A stretch of DNA of 64,000 bases. It comes from Nymphaea colorata (Eukaryota > Streptophyta > Magnoliopsida > Nymphaeales > Nymphaeaceae). The DNA is taken from assembly GCF_008831285.2 (NCBI RefSeq), contig NC_045144.1:23267716-23331715 (forward strand), written 5' to 3'. Both the position numbers and the translations under genes were made by a program. Shown here piece after piece: positions 48,427-60,700 of this stretch (positions are counted from its first letter, which is position 1; every line of letters starts with the position of its first letter). The notes under the pieces were generated by a model. The model had not been told where the DNA came from, ran no database searches, and worked only from the letters and a program-made list of their open reading frames with translations.

Positions 48427-51400
48427 TTAATACATTGTCTTAAAGCCAGTCATCCCAACTAAGTCTCTACACATGTCATGCTTCTCTTTAGGTAGAGACT
48501 TCGTCATCATATCTACAGGATTCTTTTCTATATGTATCTTCTCTAACTGAATCAGTTTTTGCTCAAACGCATCACGAATCCAATGATATCTGACATCAAT
48601 GTGTTTGGTCCTTGAGTGAAACGCTGAATTCTTCACCAAGTGTATAGCGCTTTGGCTATCACAATGCAACACATAGATCTTCTGACTAAGACCTATATTA
48701 TGAAGAAAACTCTTCATCCACAACAACTCTTTACAAGCTTCAGTTGCTGCAATATTTGCTGCTTCTATAGTGGAAAGAGCAACACACTTCTGCAACATGG
48801 ACTATCATGATAAAGCTTCCCCTGCAAAAGTAAAGACATAACCAGAAAGGGACTTTCTAGAGTTCAAGTCACCTGCCATGTCTGCATCAACAAATCCTTG
48901 TATCTCTGGATTAGATTCACCAAAACATAAACAGTAATTGTAAGTATGTTTAAGATACCTTAGGATCCACTTCGCTGCTGCCCAATGCTCCTTATCTGGA
49001 TTTGACAAGAATCTGCTAACTACGCCAACTACATATGCCAAGTTTGGGCATGTGCAAACCATAGCATACATAAGACTCCCTACTGCGGAGGCATAGGGTA
49101 CATTCTTCATTCTTTCTTTCTCATCTGCTGAGGATGGACATTGCTCATTTTCCAATTTAAAATGTGCTGCTAAAGGTGTACTTACTGTTTTGGCATCTTT
49201 CATGTTGAACTTGCTAAGCACCTTTTTAATGTATTTCTCTTGTGTTAACCACAAATTTTTGGCCTTCCTATCATGAACAATCCTCATGTCTAACAATTGT
49301 TATGCTGACCCCAAGTATTTCATATCAAAGAACTTGTTCATATCCTTCTTCAATTGACTAATCAATTGACAGTCCTGTCAAACAATAAGCATGTCATCTA
49401 CATATAACAACAAGATAATGAAGTTACCTAATGAGAACTCTTTGATGTAGACACAGTGATCTACAGCTGACCTGCGATACCTTTGATTTATCATAAATGC
49501 ATCAAATTTCTTGTACCACTATCTAGGTGCTTGTTTAAGTCCATACAAGCTCTTCTTTAACTTAGAAACCATGTGTTTCTTTCTAGCAACCACAAAACAT
49601 TCGGGTTGTGTCATGTAGATTTCTTCCTCTAGATCTCCATGAAGAAAAGTAGTTTTTACATCTAACTGTTCTAACTCCAAATCTAGACATGCCACCAAAC
49701 CAAGTATTATCCTGATAGATGACATTTTAACAACAGGAGAAAAAATTTCATCAAAATCAATATCTCTTTCCTGCTTGAAACCTTTCACCACTAACCGAGC
49801 TTTGTATCTCAAGTTGCCTTGACTTTTATTTTTAAGCTTGTAGACCCACTTTGCAACACTTTCTTACCTTTTGGTAGCTCTACCAAATCAAAAGTGCGAT
49901 TCTTATATAAAAAAATTCTCTCTTCCTGCATAGCTTTAATCCATTCATCTTTATGCACATCATTTAGCATTTCTGCATAGAATTCTGGCTCTCCACTATC
50001 TGTAAACATAATATATTCTAGTACAATATCTAGTAGATGGCATGTGTGTTCTTTTACCTCTTCCCAATTGCTCCTCAATTGGTTCTGAATAGACCTGGGC
50101 AACGGGCTAGGCTGGTGTGGCCCGATAAAACCCGGCCCGGGTCGGCCAGTTGGGCCCAAAACCTGGCCCGGGCTCGGCCCAATAGACCAGGTCCCGGCCC
50201 GCGGCCCTGCCCATTTGGTAATAAAAATTATTTTTTTAATTATAAAATAAATTTTCAGTAATATAAAATATATTTTTATTAATAAAATACATATTATTAA
50301 ATTATAAAAAAATTTAATTTATAAAAGGGCCCAGCCCACCGGGCCGTTTTCTCGGCCCGAACCCGGACCCGACCAGACCGGGTACCAGGTACCCATCGGG
50401 TACTCGGCCCGTTGCCCAGGTCTAGTTCTGAATGAGAAGGAAGCTCCCCCTCCAACTCATGCTCATGATCAGTTTGAGTCTCCATAGGGTTGTCGTCTGT
50501 ATACTGCTCATCTTCCTCTCTTTCCTCTTCATCTACATCTTCATCAGTCTTACCATGCTTAGATAAAAGTTCTTCAGGTTCTGCATAGGTTGGCTCATGA
50601 ACACCACTAGCATTCACACCTGATTATTTGTCACCCATGACATCTTCAATCGTCTGATCCTCTCTAAAGACAACATCACAACTTCTGTAGATTTTGTCAT
50701 TCTTTGGATCCCATAACCTGTAACCACTTTCATCATCTGCATAACCTAAAAATATTAGAGAAATAGCTTTATCATCTAGTTTGGTTATATATTCTTTAGG
50801 TACATGCATAAAAGCTTTGCAACCAAAAACTCTGAGGTGATCATACTTAACTTCTTCATCTGACCAAACTCTCTATGGAATATATCCATCTAGAGGCACT
50901 GAAGGAGACCTGTTTATTAAATAAGCTACAGTACACATTGCCTCTACTCAAAAATACTTTGGCAACTTAGAGCTAGATGGCAAACTTCTAACTCTCTCAA
51001 TTATAGTTCTATTCATCCTTTCTACAACTCCATTATGCTGTGAAGTATAATGAACTATCTTTTCATGTCTAATACCATGCTTTAGACAATAATCTCGTAA
51101 AGAATATGCTATTTACTCAAACCATTATCTGTACGCAGTCTCTTAATCTTCTTATCAGTCTCGCGCTCAACCACTGCATGAAAAGTCATGAAGATACTAC
51201 TTACTTCACTTTTGCTTTTCATTGTAAACGCCCACACCTTTCTACATGCATCATCAATAAATGTAACAAAATAAGATGTCCCACCTTTAGATGTCACATT
51301 TATAGGTCCACATACATCTGAATTAAACTAAATCTAAAATATCTTTAGTTTTTGAGGAGAACTTTTTCTAAAAGGAAATTCGATGCAACTTACCAACCAA

Positions 51401-52736
51401 ACAATGATCACAATGAGATAACTGTGCACCATCTGCCTTTGGTAACAAATTCCTCTTGGTAAGCAAATTTGACTCATGTGACATAACCTCTTATGCCACA
51501 AATCTGACAAAGTACCACCAGTAACTACATTGACATCCACACTATTGATTCGAGACTTTATCTCATACAAAGAGCCAAATCTGTCACATCTAGCCAACCA
51601 GTCTGACTAAACGAAGTACAATATCCATCTTCACTTAATTTTCCTGCAGAAATCAAATTCATTCTGAGATCTAGAACATGTCTTACATCTCTCAAAGTCA
51701 ATTTGCATCTTGTGCTTGTCTCAATGCAAACATCTCCTATCCCAACAATCTTCAAAGTATCACTGTTGCCCATGTGAACTACCCCAAGATCATCTGTTTT
51801 GTAAGATAAGAACAACTATCTACATGGTGTGTCATGATACGATGCCCCAGTATCTAAAATCTATGTAGAATCACTATTCTGAACTGTAAGACAATCATTT
51901 TCTTCATATAAAAATAATACTACCTCATCATCTGAAGCAACTACAGTGTACTCTTTTGTCTTCACATTTTCTTGACCTTTTTTTTTCTATTCTTTTTCTT
52001 TTTTTCATTTCCTACAATCAATCTTCTTGTGCCCTAGAATACCACGGTGAAATCATTTACCTATTATCTTGGGTCTTGATTTGGACCTAGAGTTTGACCT
52101 GTCATACCATTTGTTACGGTTCTTCCGTCTGCCCCTGTCTCCCATCACTAGCACTTGTGAGCTACCAGTACCAAGTGACTTTCTCCTTGTCTCTTCTTTT
52201 AAAATATTGCTCGTTACATGCTTGATCGTAAGCACATCATCTGGAGCGGAGTTGCTCAAAGAAACAACTAAAGTCTCCCAATTGTCGGGAAGAGAACTGA
52301 GCAATAAGAGTGTCTGTAACTCATCATCTAATATCATTTTCATGGCTGACAACTGATTGATTATGCTCTGTACTTCATTCAAATGCTCTGACACTGGTTT
52401 TCTCTCTCTAAGTTTCAAATTTACAAATTGCCTAATCAAGAAAGTCTTGTTCCCAGCTGTTTTTCTCTCATAAAGATCATGCAACTTCTGCCATAACAAC
52501 TTCCCACTCGTCTCTGCGGATACCAAATGAAAAACACAGTCATCTAACCATTGTCTGATGGTGTCAATGATTTTCATATCCAATAACTTCTATTTTTCAT
52601 CTGTCATATTCGCTGGCTTCTGCTTCTCAATAGGTGCATACAGGTCTTTACAATACAGCAAATCTTTCATTTTGGCTTTCTATATGGTTCAATTGTTCCC
52701 ATTTAGAAAGACCATTCTAGTGGGAGTCGACTCCAT
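48427..52736 (-). pseudogene. Copia D gag-pol (broken)
   Basis: Gag starts at 52736 (MESTPTRMVFLNGNN, then a stop) and continues as a UBN2 domain at 52583-52053 (LWQKLHDLYERKTAGNKTFL). Protease has DTGASYHDTP near 51850. Integrase pieces include LWHKRLCHMSQ and IKRLRTDNG. RT at 49812-49380 has LEQLDVKTTFLHGDLEEEIY, KKSLYGLKQAPR and YVDD. RNase H at 49296-48427 has GFVDADMAGDLNSRKSLSGY and ARTKHID-type SRTKHIDVRYHWIRD. The wording closely follows TNT1-type polyproteins. It is interrupted by stops, frame changes and the MITE at 50090, which sits between integrase and RT. Confidence 0.9.
50090..50424. mobile_element. 335-bp hAT MITE inside copia D
   Basis: The ends are an 18-bp perfect inverted repeat, TAGACCTGGGCAACGGGC, and the flanking 8-mers GTTCTGAA (50082-50089 and 50425-50432) are identical, the standard hAT duplication. 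It has GC-rich ends full of CCCGG and an A+T-only-like core with no coding capacity. It clearly inserted after copia D. The termini resemble those of the 2976-bp element in copia B. Confidence 0.92.
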
Positions 52737-52778
52737 CCTTCAATAAGAATGCACACAACCAACCTGGCATGAACCTAG

Positions 52779-52790
52779 CCCTGATACCAC
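52779..52790 (-). other. Primer-binding site of copia D
   Basis: The minus strand reads TGGTATCAGGGC, one change from the Met-tRNA consensus, two bases inside the right LTR. Confidence 0.8.
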
Positions 52791-52792
52791 TT

Positions 52793-53474
52793 TGTTATAA
52801 TCATATTCCCCAAAAAGAATGCTTCAACAACAATAAAAGAGGACAAACCAACACAAAACTGCTGAAAATCGGAGTCACAGGGCTGCGAGCATAAGATTGA
52901 GTTTTCAACACCAATGTTGCAGCAATATATGCTAAGATATATGCTAAAAATGCAGAAAAATATGAGACACCAATTTACGTTGAAAAACCCCCAATAATGA
53001 GGTACAAAACCACGGGCAAGAAAGATATATATTTATACTTCAAAGAGGCAATACAACTACATTGTTCTTCTTGCAGAGAATAGCATAAATCATTCTCAAG
53101 AATGAATGCACAAGAAAACTACAAGAAAAGAAATCACTGTATGTTCTTCTTTTCTTGTTTTCTTCACTTTCTCTCTCTACACTTGAACCCACACGCTTGC
53201 CCAAATCCACAACCGTGTTCTTCTTCCTCTTTCCTTCTTGCCTTCCTTCTCTCCTCTTCTTTACCTTCTTCTTCCCCTTCTCCTTGCTTGGTGTGAGCCA
53301 CGAGGGAAGACCTCTCTTTCTTTTATTCAAAAGAGTAAAAAACGAGAGAGAGAGAGAGAGAGAGAGACATCATGAGAGCTAGGGCACCATCGGGATGCCC
53401 TCTCCTTTCTTCCGCCCGTCACTTAAGTGACGGGTTGGGTCGGGTCCTCTTTTGAGGCTGGACCTGACCCAACA
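52793..53474 (-). repeat. 5' LTR of copia D
   Basis: Same TG...CA structure as the other copy, with a (GA)n tract at about 53345-53367, a six-base deletion near 53155 and a five-base insertion (TTGGG) near 53436 relative to it. Confidence 0.95.
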
Positions 53475-53479
53475 GTAAG

Positions 53480-55813
53480 TTATGGAACTTACGCAACCTC
53501 CTTTGTGTTATTTTGGGGCTCGTTTGATATACAGGAAGAATTTAACTCGGTAAATTTACCATGGTAAATTTTTCTAGAAAATTTTACAAGATGAAATTTT
53601 TCTCTCTTCCAATCTGAGGCCCTGTTTGATGCTCAGGAAGAATTTAACGTGGTAAATTTAACCCTGTTTGATGCACAGGATAGAAAAATGGAGAGAGCAC
53701 TTCAAACAACAATTCCAAAAATTGAGCTCAATTCCACTGCTCGTCCTTGACATGCATAAACAAAAGCAGCAACTATTATAAGCAAAGAAACTTATTTTCA
53801 TTTGCAGCAATCATTGATACAGAATTCGTCCTCAAAAAGGAAAGCAACCCTTTCAATCACTTGCTGAGGTTTATTTACTACTAAACATGTATAAAATGTG
53901 TCAATTGTTTCAATTTCTAACTCTTACAATTGAAATGCTGAAATTTGACTATCAGGCGTCACTTACGTGATATGCAAACGAAAAGGATGAGCATCTGCTC
54001 TTCAATTGCAGACTTGCAGCAAGGCAGCCAAGGCTGGAGGGAAGGTGATGGGGAATTTCTGTAAAAACCAATTCTTACAGAGAGAAAAGAGAGAGAGAAG
54101 ATGCATTCATATACATTAACAAGATTCTCAGGCCACAAAATTTGGAACACTTGTTATTGAAACCGATTGCCGCTCTCTGGAGAGAGTGAGACAATAGGGA
54201 ACCCCAAATGTTCATCCACCCACTGAACCGAAAAAAGATGCGTTTTCATTCTTCTCTACTACTCTCTCCTCCCCCAACAACAACATCTTCCAAAATAATA
54301 CAAAGCCGATCTCCCAGGCCGCGTGCTGCACACGTCCTCGACAGAAGTTGGCGATTTCCCCAAATTCGAACGTAAAATCGATCAAAGACAAGTCATAACA
54401 TCAATTAACAATAAAGGATGATAGAACATGTCATCGGATTGCGAAATCAACCCAATTTGCAGAACAAAATTGGGGAAACAGTCGCCTGGCGGCGATAATC
54501 CTCAAGCGTCGTTCCGTCGTCTTCACACTGGACGTCTTCTACAGTATGTTCCATCGAAGAATTTGGTACTTACTTGACAGAAGCTCCACCGGCGTCGATT
54601 TCACAGATTTGATTGTCGCCGGATGAACTGCGAGGCTCGCCGTCCATCCAGCTTGTCCGATCAATGATCCTGGCATCTCGCCATCTCTGTGGCTGGTAAG
54701 GGCTGCACCGTCGTCTACAAATCTGGTAGTGAGTTCTGGCGCTCACTCCTTTGGATCCTCAGGCGATATCTCTCTCGGCGGTAGAGTTTTGGCACCACGA
54801 ACCTCGCGGCAGGGGCTATGACTCGGGAGAACCAGAAGCACATCGAGAGCCGTCGAGCGGGTGAACTTTCACCCGCTCGCTTTAACGAGAAACGGGTGAA
54901 AGTTCACCCCGTTTGATAAGTCGTGAGTATGGGCGGGTGAAATTTCACCCGCCGTATAGTTTTTTTCTCTCCCCTCTCGTTTTATCTCTGCAATCAAACG
55001 GGCCCTTGAAGTTGATCCTCAGTGCTGCCGGCCGATCAACCGCTGGAGAAGGCCAAGAAAAGTGAAAGATGCTCTTGAACTCACGTTCCCTCAACCACCA
55101 TTGCTCGAAGATGAAACGGCGTCTTGTCTGCCCCAATGCGCGCCAGAAAGTGGTGATAACGCCATGATCAAATATCGTCTGTGCTGAGACAACTGAACGC
55201 GTCAACACTTACAAAAGTAAGACAGATTCGTGATGGGTTTTAAAAAATGGACGTGGTTGAAAGTATATTTTTATCGTCTAAGTCAACATGTCCAAACATA
55301 AAACGTCATTCAAAATAGCCTTCACGGATGTGTGCTGCTGCTACCAAAAAAAAAAAGCCTTTTATTTAAAACAATTTAATTTCACAAGCATCATTTCAAA
55401 CATCTAAAAGGAACGGAGAAAAAGTGAAGATGAAACATAATCTACTAAGTAACCTTGTTCAATATATTCACTACTTAAGATGGTGGACTATGTAATTGAT
55501 GAACTCTTGACCCAAGAAAAAAAAGAAACAAAAGAATAGAAAAAGCCATCGCCCTTAGGCAATTAAGTAGTATTTTATATTACTGGTAGTAAATCATACA
55601 AAGATTTTGGCAGACCGAATACAAGAAGTACACAAACGGTGTACGTACTGGCACTCAGCTCCAAAAATAACAGATGTGAGAGATCTGGTAGCCAACCAGA
55701 ACCTTGAGCAAAGGGTAGCATTCTGCTAGTTTGACAACTTGAGAAAGGATATACTGATCTATGACTTTTTGATCGATGCCTCTGCAATGACATGCTGGAG
55801 TTGTGTTCATAAG
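53480..55813. other. Gene-free region with repeated GTTTGAT termini and palindromes
   Basis: Words of the form GGGCTCGTTTGAT / GGCCCTGTTTGAT / ACCCTGTTTGATG, each followed by CAGG, lie at about 53516, 53627 and 53661. An inverted counterpart ATCAAACGGGCCC lies at about 55001-55013. This may mark a MITE-like element of about 1.5 kb, but no target duplication was found. A GC-richer patch at 54480-54850 has no convincing protein. 55014-55813 is plain 3' flank of LecRK2. Confidence 0.4.
54855..54953. repeat. Cluster of three GGGTGAA/TTCACCC palindromes
   Basis: GAGCGGGTGAACTTTCACCC continuing GCTC (54855-54878), an imperfect middle copy (54892-54912), and GGCGGGTGAAATTTCACCCG continuing CC (54932-54953, a perfect 22-bp palindrome) lie within 100 bp. 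They are either element-internal repeats or a clustered binding site. Confidence 0.85.
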
Positions 55814-57411
55814 TTATGATCCCGAGTTTCCTGAAGTTGATGATAGAATGGCAGAGGAAGAGTACTGCAGAATTAGTTGGTCCATGCCTGGATCGTCTTG
55901 AATAACAATATTATGGCATTCCAGATCTTGTAGGGAGGCACCACCATTGAGAAACTGAGTCAGTTGCCACATGTTTGGCCTTGATTCAGGTGCAGCCTGT
56001 GAACAGAGCACGCCAAGCTTCAGCACAAGCTCTGCTTCCTCTACCATATAGCTATTCCCAAGCCTGTTGTCCATGGCGTCCAGTATTCGTCCACCCTTCC
56101 ACAGAGAGTGGACTAACTCCACCAGAACCATCTCTCCATAGGGCCTCTCTGGCTCAATAGGCCTCCTTCCACAGGCCACCTCTAGGAGCAAGGCACCATA
56201 TGAGTACACATCGGAGCTCGTCGTGAACTTGCAGGTGCGGGAAAGCTCCGGCGCCATGTACCCAAAACTCCCAACGATTTTGGTTGTCTTGGTGTTGGTC
56301 CCATGCTCATAGAGTCTAGAAAGCCCAAAATCACCCAACATGCCATTTAGATCACCATCCAACAATACATTACTCGCTTTAACATCCCCGTGCACAACCA
56401 CTTGCTCCCACTCCTCATGCAGATACAGCTGAACAGAAGCAATTCCCTTGACAATCTTGAACCTTTGTTCCCAGCTCAGGCTTTTCCTTCTTATCCCAAA
56501 AATATGACTGTCCAGACTCCCGTTTGGCATGAATTCATAGACAAGGAGCAGTTCCTCGCCTCGTCTACACCAACCCTGCAACTGGACCAGGTTTCTGCGT
56601 CTCATCCTCCCCAAGCTTGATGCTTCTGCCACAAACTCCATTATCCCCTGCTTCGAACTATGTGATACTTTCTTCACTGCAACTTCCATTCCGCTCCTGA
56701 GCAGCACACCTTTGTAGACGCTGTCGAAACCCCCTTTCCCCAACTCCTCCTTGAAACCCTTGGTTACCCTGTAGAGTTCCTTGTACGGGAACCTATGTGG
56801 GTAGTCCAGCTCCCATTCCTCTACCTTCTCAGATGTGAGCTTCCTCTTCTTATGGGTCCAATAACAGATGCTCACTAATGCTACAGAAGGGTATAGGTAC
56901 AGCTTTAAAGACTTCCCCAGAGGGGTACGATCCCGAGGAACAGAAGGAAGGCGTGAGAGGTCCAATTCTTGTGCTTTTCCTTCCATCGTGAAGCTCCAAG
57001 CCAAGATATAGTGCTTGCTGACTAGCTTTTGCGTACCAGAAGAGAAGCCAACGTACATGTGTTCAAGCAGAACAGGAGACAGGTCAATGGAATATGATAT
57101 GAGTGAGTGGGTAGGCTTGAGTGGGTGCGACACTGGAGCTATGGTGACATTCAGCTGCTTCCCATTCCCGTCATATTCAATCCATGCTTGGATGGGCGTC
57201 CGGCTGTCCAGAAGCACCCTTTCTTTCTTGTCAAGCTCTGTATAATAAGCAGCAGATTCGGAGGTATTGGAGATCACACCATTGACGTCGATGCCCACAT
57301 GGTTTCCATCTCTGTCATCCAAATCTAATTGTTGACTTGTGTCGAATTCAACTGCAAATATATGATTGTTTGGGTTTCCGTTGTTCGAATAGTTGACGAA
57401 GCCGAGGAAGG

Positions 57412-57766
57412 TGTTAAAGAAAGGGGGAAACCAGAGAAGCGATAAAACAGAGCATAACAGAGACATTTACGTGGTTCGACATTTAGCCTACATCCACGAG
57501 AGAAAAAGAGGCACTCTTCTACTTCATTCTTTGATGATTCTTTACAGCAGGCATTCAGTTCCTTATATAGTTTTTGGATACATGGGATTAAGATAGAAAC
57601 AGTTTCACGAGAGATTTACGAGAATCCTTCAGCAAGATTGATTGCAAAAATCTTGGAGATGATTGATACATCAGGATATGTATCCTATCTCTTCCCAAAG
57701 ATAACGGATCATGATCTTCTTTCTATGGAAGTTGCAGAATCCCTCCTTATCTCTATGCCACGAACA
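57412..57766 (-). repeat. 3' LTR of copia C
   Basis: Starts TGTTAAAGAAAGGGGG and ends GCCACGAACA. It differs from the other copy at three sites (one in TTCGACAT, one in GAAAAAGAG, one in AGGATATG). It supplies the first 20 codons of an open frame running into LecRK2, which is a chance fusion. Confidence 0.97.
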
Positions 57767-57779
57767 GTCTCCCCCTCAA
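57767..57779 (-). other. Polypurine tract of copia C
   Basis: The minus strand reads TTGAGGGGGAGAC, immediately upstream of the 3' LTR, and overlaps the end of the ancestral polyprotein (TGA at 57776-57778). Confidence 0.85.
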
Positions 57780-60700
57780 GTTGGTGAGCAGATGTCGATC
57801 TGCCCCAACTTGTACACAATGTATGTATGACGATCTCTTCCAAGAGACTTGTAAAGATGTCGGCAAGTTGAAATTCACTTCTGACGTGAGGTGTTTGAAT
57901 GGTTCCATCTTGTATTTTTTCTCTAATGAAGTGGCAATCAACTTCGATATGTTTAGTTCGTTCGTGAAAGACAGGATTTGCTCCAATGTAGATTGCTGCC
58001 ATGTTGTCGCACATCAACTTCATAGAATCCTTTATTTCAATTTTCATATCTTTCAGTAATGCTTTTATCCATATCAACTCGCATGTGCATGACGCCATAG
58101 CCCTGTATTCTACCTCTGCACTCGATCGAGCCGCAACTGATTGTTTTTTTCTTTTCCAAGTTACTAGATTTCCTCCAACAAAAGTACAGAACCCTGACGT
58201 AGACTTTCGGTTATTCGGATCACCTGCCCAGTCGGCGTCACAGTATCCAATTATATCTATTTTCTGATCTCGTTTCAACAAGACCCCTTGTCCTGGCGTT
58301 CCTTTTAAGTACCTCAAGATTCTGTGAGCAGCTTCGACGTGTTTCGACGTCGGATTGTGCATAAATTGACTTATGAGACTGACAGCATAAGTGATATCTG
58401 GTCGAGTGACAGTCAAATATATGAGCTTCCCAACTAATTTTTGAAAACTTTGAATGTTTTCAATCTCTTCTCCTTCTTCTTTCTTCAATTTACAGTTCAT
58501 TTCAAGAGGAGTGTCTGCAACCTTGGTGCCCAAGCACCCGGTTTCCTTTAAAAGGTCAAGGGTATATTTTCTTTGGCATATGAAAACTCCACGTTAGGAA
58601 TGCGCCACTTCCATACCCAAGAAATACCGTAGGATCCCAAGATCTTTGATCTCAAATTGCTGATTGAGGTAAACTTTGACTTGCGCCATGAACTCATTGT
58701 CATCACCTGTCAATATGATGTCATCTACATATACAAGTAAAATAGTTATCTTTGAAGACCGGATAGCCACGAACATTGTATAGTCAGCATTGCTTCGCTT
58801 AAAACCAAGTTTAATCAATGCTTCACTTAGGCGAGAAAACCACGCTCGGGGGGATTGTTTAAGGCCATAAAGAGCCTTTTTTAGTTTGCACACATACCCT
58901 TTCTCATGTTTTATGCCTTGAGGAATTTTCATGTACACTTCTTCATTGAGTTCTCCATGAAGGAAGGCATTCTTGATGTCAAGTTGGGCTATTTTCCACC
59001 GCTTAATTGATGCTACTGACAGAAGAATCCTTATTGTATTCATCTTGGCGACTGGAGCAAAGGTTTCATTATAATCTATTCCCTCTGTTTGAGTGAAGCC
59101 TTTAGCAACAAGACGACCTTTGTATCGTTCGATGGTTCCATCACTGTGGTATTTTATCTTACATACTTACTTACATCCAACAACTTTCTTCCCTTTGGGT
59201 AGCGGAACTAAAAACCAAGTTTGGTTTTTCTTCAAAGCTGAAAGTTCTTCTTGCATAGCTGTCTGCCAGTTTGAACTTTTTCTTGCTTCCTCATAGTTTT
59301 TTGGTTCACAGTGGGAATAGGTATTGAGTACATATGACTTGTAGGGTTTAGATAAGGTATCAAGGGTAATGTAATCATCTATAGAGTGATTGTGTTGGGT
59401 TGATAAGTAGGTATAGAAATCTTTGAGTTTTGATGGTGGCCTAGGAGGACGGGTTGATCTTCTAAGGATTGGTTCAATCATTTGACTTGGTTCAATGGTT
59501 TGGTCTAGAGGGTTACTATCTTGGTTTTGATGGTTACTATCTTGGTTTTCTATAAAGGGCTGTGCACTTAAAGAGGAAGGTTCGCTAGGGTACTGGTTTT
59601 TGTTTTTTGTTTTGGTTTGGATAGTGGTATTTTGGAACACATCAACAAGAGGAAGAGATAGAGAAGCAGTAGTAGTACCAGCAGTAGGATCATCCATGGA
59701 ACATTGAGTCTCCCCCTGACTCGGTGCCTCATAGAATGGTTCATTCTCAAAAAATTTTACATCCCGAGTCACAAAGAACTTTCTTGATCTTGGATCAAAA
59801 CATTTATAACCCTTTTTTTTGCTTGAGTATCCAAGAAAGACACATTTCAAAGCACATTTTTCAAGTTTGTTCCGGAATCTCTCTTGTATGTGCACAAAAA
59901 ATTTGCACCCAAAAATTCTTAAGTGCCTAATAGAAATCGTTTTTTGAATCAAAACTTCAAGAGGAACTTGATTTTCAATACTAGAACTTGGCACTCTATT
60001 AGCAATATAACATGCTGTATCTGCTGCTTCGGCCCAAAAACTCTTAGGGACGTTCATGTGGATCATAAGAGCACGAGCAATGGTAAGAAGTTGTCTATTT
60101 TTCCTTTTTGAAACTCCATTTTGTTGGGGAGTGCCAGAGCACGTAAGTTCTGGTTGTATTCCCTTTTTGTTCATAAAGTCTTCAAATTGTTGGTTCACAT
60201 ATTCCCCCCCCATTATCAGACCGGAGTTTCTTAATTTTTGCTCCATATTGAGTGTATACCAAATTGTAGTAACCTTGAAAAATCTTAACAACTTCACTTT
60301 TATTTCTAAGGAAAAAAATCCATGACATACGAGATTTATCTTCAATGAAAGACACATAGTACTTGTATCCCGTATATGATTCTATTGGGGCTGATCCCCA
60401 CACGTCAGAGTGCACCAGTTCAAAGAAATCTGTGGATCGTTCAGTGGACGGTTGAAAAGGCAACCTAGTCGACTTTGAAAATTCGCAAGCATCACAAGAG
60501 TGTCCATCTGCGTTAATATTAGGAACCCGCATCTTCAAGTTCTTATCCGAAATATGCCCAAGTCGTGCATGCCACATTTGATATTCTTGCTTCCTCTTTT
60601 CGCTACGTGTATGTACGAAGAAACTTGCACCTGGAGTTTCCATTATGTATAGCCCATTATGCTCCCGTCCTCTACCAATCTCCTTCTTCATTACCAGATC

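Larger units (their letters stand above)
47692..53474 (-). mobile_element. Copia D: Ty1/copia element, Tork/TNT1-like
   Basis: LTRs 47692-48375 and 52793-53474 are complete TG...CA repeats of about 683 bp. By eye they differ at about 19 sites plus four small indels (about 97% identical), mostly transitions. The flanking 5-mers TTAAG (47687-47691) and GTAAG (53475-53479) match at four of five. The primer-binding site and purine tract are in the right places for minus-strand orientation. The interior is frame-broken and carries a 335-bp hAT MITE. Confidence 0.95.

Noticed and set aside
50090-50424. First read as a Mutator-type MITE with a 9-10 bp duplication
   Set aside because: With the element taken as starting TAG and ending CTA, the flanks are identical over exactly 8 bp, which fits hAT better.
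50037-50617. Protein-like frames through the CCCGG-rich block
   Set aside because: They run across the ends of the hAT MITE and have no conservation.
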